Assembly: GCA_016870295.1 (NCBI GenBank)
Contig: VGBY01000018.1
Span: 1-12,127, forward strand
Length of the DNA stretch: 12,127 nt
Origin: Actinomycetota bacterium
GTDB taxonomy: Bacteria; Actinomycetota; Acidimicrobiia; Acidimicrobiales; Ilumatobacteraceae
Direction: 5' to 3'
Shown: positions 1-8,095 of the stretch, in pieces
Layout: each line of letters starts with the position of its first letter
Position numbering within the stretch: position 1 is the stretch's first letter
Translations under genes and position numbers: made by a program
The notes under the pieces: generated by a model
Told to the model about the DNA's origin: nothing
What the model saw: only the letters and a program-made list of their open reading frames with translations
Databases searched by the model: none

Positions 1-1025
1 TCAAGATGTGTGCTGCCGGAGCCAAGTCGATCGGCATCGACAGCGGCTTGCGCGAGATTCGCGAACTCGCCCGCGTGGCGCTCGGCCAACCAGTGGAGGG
101 TGACCGCAGCAAGGTCACGAAGCGCAATCTGCTTGCCGACTTCGTCACACATGTGCTGTCGTTCATCGATCCGTCGGTATTGCGTCCGCTGAAGGTGGTG
201 GCGGATACCGCGAACGGCATGGGCGGTCTCGTGGTGCCGGCGGTGTTCGACCGCCTGCCGCAGATCAGCCTCGAAGTGATGTACGGCGAACTGGACGGCA
301 CGTTTCCGAATCACCCTGCCGACCCGATTCAGCCCGCGAATCAACGCGACTTGCAGGCGCGTGTGCTCGCCGGCTCGTTCGATGTCGGCCTCGCATTCGA
401 TGGCGATGCCGATCGTGTGTTTCTGGTCGACGAACTCGGCCGTACGGTGTCGGGCAACACCACGACGGCGATTCTGGCGAAGGTGTTCTTGCGCCGCAAG
501 CCCGGTGCGATGATCCTCTACAACCTCATCTCATCGCGTGCGGTGCGCGAGGTGATCGAAGAAAATGGCGGTCGTAGCCAGCGCACGCGCAACGGTCACA
601 GTTACATGAAGGGCGTGATGGCCGAAACCGGTGCGGTGTTCGCCGGCGAACACAGTGGCCACTACTACTTCGCCGACAACTATCGTGCCGATTCCGGCCT
701 CATCGCCGCGCTACTGGTGCTTGAAGAGATGGGTCGCACTGGGTTGCCACTCTCCAAGTTGCGCGAACCCGTCGAGCGGTATGCGGGTAGCGGTGAGATC
801 AACACCCAGGTGAAAGACATCGAGGCCGTGATCGCGAGTGTTGCCGAGAAATATGCCCGCTTCCCGCAGGATCGCCTCGATGGTCTCACCGTCGACTGTG
901 GTGACTGGTGGTTCAACGTGCGCGCCTCGAACACCGAGCCGTTGCTGCGCTTGAACGTGGAGGCCTCGACGCGCGAACAGTGCGACACGCAGGTCGCCGA
1001 ACTACTGCAACTCATCACGGCGTAA
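1..1025 (+). CDS. manB: Phosphomannomutase/phosphoglucomutase, 5'-truncated by window edge
   Basis: This enzyme interconverts hexose 6-phosphates and 1-phosphates (mannose and/or glucose), supplying GDP-mannose and related sugar nucleotides in the cytoplasm. The reading frame is open from the first base (codon phase begins at base 3) and ends with TAA at 1023-1025. The first in-frame ATG at position 6 is internal, because family homology starts before it. Numbering from that ATG, the metal-binding loop DGDADR is at 132-137, the sugar-binding loop GEHSGHYYF at 214-222, and the phosphate-binding motif RASNTEPLLRLNVE at 307-319. The SNTEP form fits ManB-type enzymes rather than GlmM, which usually has SGTEP. 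Domain 1, with the phosphoserine loop, is outside the window; family members are about 450 residues, so roughly 110 are missing. Sugar specificity (Man versus Glc) cannot be settled from motifs alone. The Trm112-like gene follows 62 bp downstream on the same strand. Confidence 0.93.
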   Translation, partial: KMCAAGAKSIGIDSGLREIRELARVALGQPVEGDRSKVTKRNLLADFVTHVLSFIDPSVLRPLKVVADTANGMGGLVVPAVFDRLPQISLEVMYGELDGTFPNHPADPIQPANQRDLQARVLAGSFDVGLAFDGDADRVFLVDELGRTVSGNTTTAILAKVFLRRKPGAMILYNLISSRAVREVIEENGGRSQRTRNGHSYMKGVMAETGAVFAGEHSGHYYFADNYRADSGLIAALLVLEEMGRTGLPLSKLREPVERYAGSGEINTQVKDIEAVIASVAEKYARFPQDRLDGLTVDCGDWWFNVRASNTEPLLRLNVEASTREQCDTQVAELLQLITA

Positions 1026-1045
1026 CTCGTTGCCGGCCTGCTGAC

Positions 1046-1071
1046 GCGGTGCCGATGTTCCCCGGCATCGC
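1046..1071 (+). promoter_or_regulatory. Stem-loop between manB and the Trm112-like gene
   Basis: Bases 1046-1054 (GCGGTGCCG) can pair with 1063-1071 (CGGCATCGC) in a 9-bp stem with one G-U pair and an 8-nt loop. The hairpin starts 20 nt after the manB stop and ends 16 nt before the Trm112 ATG. No T-run follows, so it is not a classical intrinsic terminator. It could be an RNA-processing or 3'-end stability element, or attenuate the downstream gene. This is read from the sequence only; no folding energy was computed. Confidence 0.4.
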
Positions 1072-1087
1072 CTAGCGTGGGGGAGCG

Positions 1088-1327
1088 ATGAGCACCATCG
1101 ATGAGAGACTTCTCGCGATTCTCGCGTGTCCGCAAGACAAGGGTCCGCTCTATTTCATCGCCGACGAAGACGCGCTCTACAACCCGCGCCTGCACCGTCG
1201 CTACACCGTGCGCGACGGCATCCCTGTGATGCTCATCGACGAAGCCACGACGGTCAGCGACACTGAGCACGCGCGCATCATGGCCAAGGTCGCTGCGCAG
1301 AACATCGCACCCACGTTCTCGGCATAG
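1088..1327 (+). CDS. Trm112-like small protein (UPF0434/YcaR type), zinc cysteines reduced
   Basis: This is a 79-residue protein of the bacterial Trm112/YcaR type. The fold is recognised from LLAILACPQDKGPLYF at residues 8-23 and YTVRDGIPVMLIDEA at 39-53; the RDGIPVML signature is highly typical. Eukaryotic and archaeal Trm112 activates methyltransferases as a zinc-finger partner, but the role of the bacterial proteins is poorly defined. Canonical members have a CxxC pair at the first knuckle. Here only the first Cys (residue 15) is visible, the second position is Asp, and no second pair occurs later, so zinc binding is doubtful. The ATG is preceded by GGGGGAG at 1079-1085, a close but strong ribosome-binding site, which supports this start. 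It lies between manB and ahcY on the same strand. Being next to ahcY, which removes the methyltransferase by-product SAH, fits a methylation link, but that is inference. Confidence 0.82.
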   Translation: MSTIDERLLAILACPQDKGPLYFIADEDALYNPRLHRRYTVRDGIPVMLIDEATTVSDTEHARIMAKVAAQNIAPTFSA

Positions 1328-1328
1328 C

Positions 1329-1394
1329 GCCAGCAGGCGCAACCGAACGAGTAGCCTAACTTTCGTCGGCTGACCCGAATTGGTGCCAGCAGGC
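1329..1394 (+). repeat. Short direct repeat GCCAGCAGGC (two copies) in the ahcY leader
   Basis: The 10-mer GCCAGCAGGC occurs at 1329-1338 and again at 1385-1394. The reverse complement of its core, GCCTGCTG, occurs at 1036-1043 in the manB-Trm112 spacer. The first copy sits inside a 5-bp hairpin, GCGCC (1327-1331) with GGCGC (1336-1340) and loop AGCA, directly on the Trm112 stop codon. The three occurrences bracket the Trm112-like gene. They could be a small repeated regulatory word or chance in GC-rich DNA. Confidence 0.35.
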
Positions 1395-1407
1395 CCCAGC
1401 CCGACAC

Positions 1408-1425
1408 GGTCGTTGTGCAACGACC
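1408..1425 (+). promoter_or_regulatory. Inverted repeat in the ahcY leader, candidate operator or RNA hairpin
   Basis: GGTCGTTG (1408-1415) and CAACGACC (1418-1425) are exact reverse complements separated by TG. As RNA this gives a 7-bp stem with a GTGC tetraloop. As DNA it is a compact near-palindrome suited to a dimeric repressor. It ends 46 nt before the chosen ahcY ATG at 1472. The rest of the 144-bp spacer (1328-1471) shows no convincing -35/-10 pair and no T-run. I compared it by eye with what I know of the SAH and SAM-I riboswitches and could not fit either. A role in ahcY control is inferred from position only. Confidence 0.45.
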
Positions 1426-1471
1426 TGCGTTACCGAGTCATCTGCAGTACAACTACGAAACGGGGTCAGCC

Positions 1472-2926
<1,455 letters not shown>

Positions 2927-2929
2927 GAA

Positions 2930-2959
2930 TCGCGACTCGTGTCGTCGCGAGGACTCGCG
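2930..2959. terminator. Overlapping hairpins between convergent ahcY and yczE-like genes
   Basis: The 37-bp spacer between the two convergent stop codons is almost entirely inverted repeats. TCGCGA at 2930-2935 can pair with TCGCGA at 2945-2950, and CGCGAG at 2946-2951 with CTCGCG at 2954-2959. The two structures are mutually exclusive. Position and structure fit a bidirectional transcription end, but no T-run is present on either strand, so intrinsic termination is uncertain. Confidence 0.4.
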
Positions 2960-2963
2960 GGCG

Positions 2964-3548
2964 CTACTTCATCGCGAGGCGTGGTAGCAACGCCTGCACG
3001 AGCGGCCCGATCGACACGGCGAAGGCGACGGTGCCGACGCCGACTTGTCCACCGAGAAACCATCCGACGACGAGCACGGTGACCTCGATGCCCGTGCGCG
3101 CGACGCGTAGCGGAATTCCGCGTGCAGCGAGACCGGTCATCAGACCGTCGCGCGGCCCCGGCCCGAGTCCGCTACCGATGTACAGGCCCGACCCGATCGC
3201 GACGACGAGCACTCCTCCCAGCATCATCGGCACCTGAACGAACACCGACTCTGGTTGAGGCAGCAACGCCAGTGCGATGTTGGCCACGAGACCAATCTCG
3301 ACGGCGTTCAAGATCGTGCCGATGCCAGGTTTCTGTCGCAGGGGTATCCACAACAACATGAGGGCGGCGCCCGTGGCGATGATCACCGTGCCGATGCTGC
3401 GATCAACACGCTGCGCAACACCTTGATGGAACACATCCCAGGGCGGCACGCCGATTCGTGCATCGATGATCAGCGAGATACCGATGCCAAAGAAGGCAAG
3501 CCCGAGCACACACCGAGATGTGCGCTCCACGAGACGGTCGGTCGCCAT
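2964..3548 (-). CDS. YczE/YyaS/YitT-type integral membrane protein
   Basis: This is a polytopic membrane protein of unknown function in the YczE-like family. With the start at the ATG complementary to 3546-3548 it has 194 residues and about five hydrophobic segments (roughly 12-29, 52-70, 79-97, 107-126 and 152-188; the last may be two). Family marks are GVPPWDVFHQG at residues 33-43, matching the usual G-x-PPWDV loop after the first helix, and GPGPRDGLM at 129-137. The stop is TAG (complement of 2964-2966), 37 bp from the convergent ahcY stop. The start is uncertain: the frame extends to an ATG at 3557 and a GTG at 3599, and none has a well-placed ribosome site; the longer forms would overlap the divergent ComF-like gene. 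YczE proteins are proposed membrane transport or regulatory proteins, but no substrate can be named here. Confidence 0.85.
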   Translation of the reverse strand: MATDRLVERTSRCVLGLAFFGIGISLIIDARIGVPPWDVFHQGVAQRVDRSIGTVIIATGAALMLLWIPLRQKPGIGTILNAVEIGLVANIALALLPQPESVFVQVPMMLGGVLVVAIGSGLYIGSGLGPGPRDGLMTGLAARGIPLRVARTGIEVTVLVVGWFLGGQVGVGTVAFAVSIGPLVQALLPRLAMK

Positions 3549-3582
3549 CGGCGGCATCGCCGACGAACCGCTCACTGGCACC

Positions 3583-4167
3583 GTGCCACCGTACTTCACA
3601 CCTCACGACATCGACCGTCTCGCCGGCACTCCGCACATCATCGAGTCGCCGTTCGTCGTGGTGTCGCTCGGCGTATATCGCGGCGAGTTGCGCCGTGCGG
3701 TGCACCAGATGAAGTTCCGCAACGCCCGTTGGATCGCCGCGCGCTTCGGTTGCAACGTTGCCGCAGCGCTGCAAGCGCAGTGCACTGGTTGGCAACCCGA
3801 CATCGTCACATGGGCACCCACCACTGCGCGGCGCATTCGCCTGCGCGGTGTCGACCAATCGGTGGTTATCGCCACCAATCTGGCGCGTCGGCTGGGAGTT
3901 CGACGTGTGCGATTACTGCGCCGCATCGACGATCGCACGCAAACTGGCGCTTCACGTGCGTCACGACAGCGCGGGCCTCAATATGTGGTGCGCACGAATG
4001 GCGCGCGTGGTCGCCACATCCTGCTCGTCGATGATGTGATGACGACCGGCACCACACTTGCGCGTGCACGTGAGGCGCTGCTTGCTGCCGGTGCGATCGA
4101 AGTGCGTTGTGCGGTCATCGCGCACGTGATGCGCCAGAATTCGCCAGGTTCTGCACGGGTAGACTGA
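3583..4167 (+). CDS. ComF-family phosphoribosyltransferase-like protein, no N-terminal zinc finger
   Basis: This is a type I phosphoribosyltransferase-fold protein of the ComF group, linked in other bacteria to DNA uptake or nucleotide salvage; the biochemical reaction is generally unassigned. From GTG 3583 it is 194 residues. It shows the ComF entry strand and helix SLGVYRGELRRAVHQMKF at 28-45, the RGVDQS loop at 88-93, and the PRPP-binding ILLVDDVMTTGTTLARA at 146-162. Most ComF proteins begin with a cysteine-rich zinc ribbon of about 40 residues. No CxxC pair is visible here, and the upstream DNA is occupied by the divergent yczE-like gene. The frame is open to an ATG at 3466, but that start would overlap the neighbour by over 80 bp. 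GTG 3583 or 3658 is more likely, and neither has a clear ribosome site. SecA starts 7 bp after its stop. In many actinobacteria an hpf gene stands between comF and secA; it is absent here. Confidence 0.8.
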   Translation: MPPYFTPHDIDRLAGTPHIIESPFVVVSLGVYRGELRRAVHQMKFRNARWIAARFGCNVAAALQAQCTGWQPDIVTWAPTTARRIRLRGVDQSVVIATNLARRLGVRRVRLLRRIDDRTQTGASRASRQRGPQYVVRTNGARGRHILLVDDVMTTGTTLARAREALLAAGAIEVRCAVIAHVMRQNSPGSARVD

Positions 4168-4174
4168 AACACTC

Positions 4175-6973
4175 ATGGCCGTGCTCGACCGCATTCTGCG
4201 CGCCGGCGAAGGCAAGAAAGTAAAGGCGTTGTCGGCCGTCGTGCCGGAAATCAACGCCCTTGAACCCACGATTGCGGGACTGAGCGACGACGCCCTGCGC
4301 GGCAAGACCGCCGAGTTCAAATCGCGGCTGACCCGCGGCGAAGACCTCGACGACCTGCTGGTCGAGGCGTTCGCCGTTGTGCGCGAGGCCGCCAATCGTG
4401 TCATCGGTCAACGTCACTACGACGTGCAATTGATGGGTGGTGCCGCGCTGCATGCCGGTTGGGTCGCCGAGATGCGCACCGGTGAAGGCAAGACGCTCGT
4501 CTCCACGTTGCCGGTGTATTTGAACGCATTGTCAGGCAAGGGCGTACACCTCGTGACGGTGAACGACTACCTCGCCCGCCGCGACGCGGTGTGGATGGGT
4601 CAGGTGCATCGTTGGCTCGGGCTCACCGTTGGGCTCGTGGTGCCCGGCGTGCGCGGCTCGTCCGCCGAGAAGCGCGCTGACTACGCCTGCGACATCACGT
4701 ACGGCACGAACAATGAATTCGGTTTCGACTACCTGCGCGACAACATGGCGACGGTGCTCAGCGACAAGGTGCAGCGTGGTCACAACTTCGGCATCGTCGA
4801 CGAGGTCGACTCGATTCTCATCGACGAAGCGCGCACGCCGCTCATCATCTCCGGCCGCATTGCCGACGCCGCATCGCTGTATTACAAGTTCGCCTCGATC
4901 GTGCGCACGTTGGTGCGCGGCGTCGACTTTGATGTCGAAGAAGACAAGCGCATCGTCGTGCCGACCGAGTCGGGCATCAACAAAGTGGAGAACCAACTCG
5001 GCATCGAGAATCTCTACGACGAGGTGCAACGCAACCTCGTGCACCAACTGCAAGTGGCGTTGAAGGCTTCGGTGCTCTACCACCGCGACAAGGACTACAT
5101 CGTGCAAGAGGGCGAGGTGAAGATCGTCGACGAGTTCACCGGCCGCATCCTCGAGGGTCGCCGATGGAGCGAGGGCATCCACCAAGCCGTCGAGGCCAAA
5201 GAAGGCGTGAAAATCAAAGAAGAGAACCAGACGCTCGCCACCATCACGCTGCAGAACTACTTCCGCATGTACTCGAAACTCGCGGGCATGACCGGCACCG
5301 CGCAAACCGAGGCCGCCGAACTGATGAACACCTACGGCCTCAACGTGGTGCCGATTCCCACCAATCGTCCGATGGTGCGCGAAGACGAATCCGACCTCAT
5401 CTACAAGTCGGAAGATGCCAAGTTCGCTTCAGTGGTGGACGACATCGTCGAGCGCAACGCGAAAGGTCAACCCATTCTGGTCGGCACGGTGAGCGTGGAG
5501 AAGAGCGAAGTGTTGTCGCGCAAGTTGCAACAGCGCGGTGTGAAACACGAGGTGTTGAACGCCAAGCAACACACCAAAGAGGCGGCAATCGTTGCCCAGG
5601 CCGGCCGCATCGGTGCCGTCACCGTCGCCACCAACATGGCGGGTCGTGGCGTCGACATCTTGCTCGGCGGCAATCCCGAGGGCATGGCCCGCAACCAGGT
5701 GCTGAAAGAAGGTCACCATCCCGACACGTTGGTCGACGAGTTCGCGCTGCCCGTTGCGCTCGAAGAGATGCCGCTCGACTACATCACCGCGCGCCGCAAG
5801 GCCCATGAGCGCTTGGCCGAACTCGTGCGGGAGTACACCAAGGTGTGTGACGACGAAGGCAGGCGCGTGCTGGAGGCCGGCGGCCTGCACGTGCTCGGCA
5901 CCGAACGCCACGAAAGCCGTCGCATCGACAACCAGCTGCGCGGGCGCGCCGGTCGGCAGGGCGACCCCGGGTCGAGTCGTTTCTATCTGAGCCTCGACGA
6001 CGAATTGATGCGGCTGTTTGCCACGGGTGCGTTGTCGTGGGTGATGGGTCGCGCACTCCCTGACGACGAAGCGATTGAGGCCAAGATGGTGACGAAGGCG
6101 ATCGAGCGCGCGCAAAACACGGTTGAGCAGCGCAACGCCGAGATTCGCAAGAACGTGCTGAAGTACGACGAAGTGATGAACGAGCAGCGCAAGATCATCT
6201 ACCAGCGCCGCGACCAGATTCTGGAGGGTGGCGATCTGAAGGCAGCCGCGATGGAGTATCTCGCCGAGGCGGTCAACTCGCTCATCGAATCACACTGTGT
6301 ATCGGAAGCCGACGACGAGTGGGACATCTCTGGTCTCGTCACCGAGCTCGTCTCGTTCTGGCCGCACAACATGACCGCCGAGCAACTGACTGCCTGTGCG
6401 AGCACCGACGACATGTACGACCTGATCATGGCCGATGCCTCGGCGTATTACGTACAGCGCGAAGCCGAACTCGGCGATGCCACGATGCGCGAGATCGAAC
6501 GCCAGGTCATGCTGCGCATCATCGATCAACGCTGGCGCGAACACTTAGAAGAGATGGACTACCTGCAGGAGGGCATCAATCTGCGCGCGCTCGGCCAGAA
6601 GGACCCGCTGACGGAATGGCAGCGCGAGGGTTTCGAGATGTTCGGTGCGTTGATGAAGGGCATCGCCCAAGACTTCGTCAAGTATGTGATGCGCGTGCAG
6701 GTGATTCGCAACGACGGTGAGGCGCAACGTGCCCAGTCGGTGCAGAACATGCAGACATCCGATGCGACGAATGCTGGGCCGAGCGCTAGCGCGGCCCGTG
6801 CGGTGCGAGCGGTGGTGCCCGGTGCGCGGGGCGGTGTTGGCGGCGATGCTGCGCCCGCCAGGCAGGGCACCGTCGTGAACGACGCCAGCGACTGGTCGAA
6901 GACGCCGCGCAACGCCCCCTGCCCATGCGGTTCGGGCAAGAAGTACAAGCAATGCCACGGCAAGGTGGCGTAG
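4175..6973 (+). CDS. secA: Preprotein translocase ATPase SecA
   Basis: SecA is the cytosolic and membrane-peripheral motor that pushes unfolded preproteins through SecYEG using ATP. The 932-residue product is full length. Walker A TGEGKT is at 102-107, the DEAD-motor Walker B DEVD at 209-212 followed by SILIDEARTPLIISG, AGMTGTA near 370-376, and the helicase motif VI region RGRAGRQGDPGSSRFYLSLD starts near 589. The helical scaffold region with WREHLEEMDYLQEGINLRALGQKDP follows. A low-complexity Ala/Gly/Val linker runs from about 865 to 905. The end is a SEC-C zinc ligand set, Cys 916, Cys 918, Cys 927 and His 928 (CPC...CH), which binds SecB or ribosomes in other species. ATG 4175 gives the expected MAVLDRILRAGEGKK start, although no good ribosome site precedes it; coupling to the comF-like gene 7 bp upstream is plausible. 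Its length and zinc tail fit the essential SecA1 rather than the accessory SecA2. Confidence 0.98.
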   Translation: MAVLDRILRAGEGKKVKALSAVVPEINALEPTIAGLSDDALRGKTAEFKSRLTRGEDLDDLLVEAFAVVREAANRVIGQRHYDVQLMGGAALHAGWVAEMRTGEGKTLVSTLPVYLNALSGKGVHLVTVNDYLARRDAVWMGQVHRWLGLTVGLVVPGVRGSSAEKRADYACDITYGTNNEFGFDYLRDNMATVLSDKVQRGHNFGIVDEVDSILIDEARTPLIISGRIADAASLYYKFASIVRTLVRGVDFDVEEDKRIVVPTESGINKVENQLGIENLYDEVQRNLVHQLQVALKASVLYHRDKDYIVQEGEVKIVDEFTGRILEGRRWSEGIHQAVEAKEGVKIKEENQTLATITLQNYFRMYSKLAGMTGTAQTEAAELMNTYGLNVVPIPTNRPMVREDESDLIYKSEDAKFASVVDDIVERNAKGQPILVGTVSVEKSEVLSRKLQQRGVKHEVLNAKQHTKEAAIVAQAGRIGAVTVATNMAGRGVDILLGGNPEGMARNQVLKEGHHPDTLVDEFALPVALEEMPLDYITARRKAHERLAELVREYTKVCDDEGRRVLEAGGLHVLGTERHESRRIDNQLRGRAGRQGDPGSSRFYLSLDDELMRLFATGALSWVMGRALPDDEAIEAKMVTKAIERAQNTVEQRNAEIRKNVLKYDEVMNEQRKIIYQRRDQILEGGDLKAAAMEYLAEAVNSLIESHCVSEADDEWDISGLVTELVSFWPHNMTAEQLTACASTDDMYDLIMADASAYYVQREAELGDATMREIERQVMLRIIDQRWREHLEEMDYLQEGINLRALGQKDPLTEWQREGFEMFGALMKGIAQDFVKYVMRVQVIRNDGEAQRAQSVQNMQTSDATNAGPSASAARAVRAVVPGARGGVGGDAAPARQGTVVNDASDWSKTPRNAPCPCGSGKKYKQCHGKVA

Positions 6974-6991
6974 GCCAAAGGCGGCCACCAC

Positions 6992-8095
6992 ATGCGCGAC
7001 TTCACCACCGACATTGCCGACGTCGCGCGCCGCGTGAAGGAGGCTGAGGCCTATCTCAAGGTCGCCGCTTTGCGCGTGCGACTCGCCGAATTGGAAGTTG
7101 AGATCGCCAAGCCCGATTTGTGGAACGACCAAGACAACGCCAAGCGGGTCAACAGCGAGTACTCCAGCGTGCGCGGCGATCTGGAGGAGTTCGATCGCAT
7201 CGCTCGCACGGTGGATGACGTGCATTTGCTGCACGAGATGGCCCGCGAAGTCGACGATGCATCGCAAGAGCCGGAGATCGAGCAGAGCATCGCGCGGGCC
7301 TGCGCCGCTCTTGACGAGGTGGAGTTGCGCAGCCTCTTCATCGGCGAACACGACGAAGCCGATGCGATCGTGCAGATCAACGCCAAGGATGGTGGCATCG
7401 ACGCACAGGACTGGAGCGCGATGCTCTTGCGCATGTTCACGCGTTGGGCCGAGCGCCGCAACTTCGCGGTGGAGATGGGCGATGTCTCCGACGGCACCGA
7501 GGCCGGCATTCTGTCGGCCGACTTCACCGTGCGAGGTCGGTATGCCTACGGTCTGCTCACCAGCGAGCGCGGCACGCACCGCTTGGTGCGCATCAGCCCG
7601 TTCGACAACCAGGGTCGCCGTCAAACGAGTTTCGCCACGGTGCAGGTGTGGCCGGTGCTCGAAGAAGTGGACGTGGAAATCAACGATGCCGACATCGACA
7701 TGGAGGTGTACCGCGCGTCGGGTGCGGGCGGCCAGCACGTGAACAAGACGTCTTCGGCGGTGCGACTCATCCATCGCCCAACGGGTTTGGTGGCCGCATC
7801 ACAGCAAGAGCGCAGCCAGTTGCAGAACCGCGAGAACGCGCTCAAGAAATTGAAGACGATGGTGGCGACGCGCATCGAGGAAGAACGCGAAGCCGAACTC
7901 GCCCGCATCGCCGGCAAGCAGGCCACGGTGGGGTGGGGTACGCAGATTCGCTCCTATGTGTTGCAGCCGTACCAGATGGTGAAGGACCTGCGCACCGATG
8001 TGGAGTCGGGTAACGTCACCGCAGTGCTCGACGGCGACCTGGACGAGTTCATGGAGGGCTATCTGCGCTGGCGTCGTACCGAGGCGGGCAAGTAG
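6992..8095 (+). CDS. prfB: Peptide chain release factor 2 (RF2)
   Basis: RF2 recognises UGA and UAA in the ribosomal A site and triggers release of the finished protein. The 367-residue protein has an N-terminal helical domain, the stop-codon-reading tripeptide SPF at 202-204 within RISPFDNQGRRQTSF, and the catalytic GGQ at 246-248 in RASGAGGQHVNKTSSAVRL. The C-terminal SYVLQPYQMVKDLRTDVESGN block is typical of RF2. There is no in-frame TGA and no slippery site near codon 25, so the autoregulatory +1 frameshift of E. coli prfB is absent, as is usual in actinobacteria. The start ATG 6992 follows an AAAGG about 10 nt upstream. It lies 18 bp after secA, and its TAG stop is immediately followed by the ftsE ATG. 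Its own stop, TAG, is read by RF1 rather than RF2. Confidence 0.97.
   Translation: MRDFTTDIADVARRVKEAEAYLKVAALRVRLAELEVEIAKPDLWNDQDNAKRVNSEYSSVRGDLEEFDRIARTVDDVHLLHEMAREVDDASQEPEIEQSIARACAALDEVELRSLFIGEHDEADAIVQINAKDGGIDAQDWSAMLLRMFTRWAERRNFAVEMGDVSDGTEAGILSADFTVRGRYAYGLLTSERGTHRLVRISPFDNQGRRQTSFATVQVWPVLEEVDVEINDADIDMEVYRASGAGGQHVNKTSSAVRLIHRPTGLVAASQQERSQLQNRENALKKLKTMVATRIEEEREAELARIAGKQATVGWGTQIRSYVLQPYQMVKDLRTDVESGNVTAVLDGDLDEFMEGYLRWRRTEAGK

Noticed and set aside
1415..1471. Extended ahcY start at GTG 1415
   Set aside because: The 19 extra residues have no family similarity and the codons run through the inverted repeat; ATG 1472 gives the typical N-terminus.
1328..1471. SAH or SAM riboswitch upstream of ahcY
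   Set aside because: The fragment GGTGCCAGCAGG is loosely like a piece of SAM-I, but the other conserved elements and the SAH riboswitch core could not be found by eye.
3466..3582. Longer ComF-like start at ATG 3466 or 3484
   Set aside because: It would overlap the start of the divergent membrane-protein gene by more than 60 bp and adds no zinc ribbon or other recognisable sequence.
6770..6890. Low-complexity Ala/Gly/Val region near the secA 3' end as a frameshift or insertion
   Set aside because: Variable linkers before the SEC-C zinc tail are normal in SecA, and the frame continues correctly into CPCGSGKKYKQCH.
6992..7100. Possible programmed +1 frameshift in prfB
   Set aside because: The frame is continuous from ATG 6992 with no in-frame TGA near codon 25 and no slippery CTT-TGA; the unshifted form is normal for actinobacteria.
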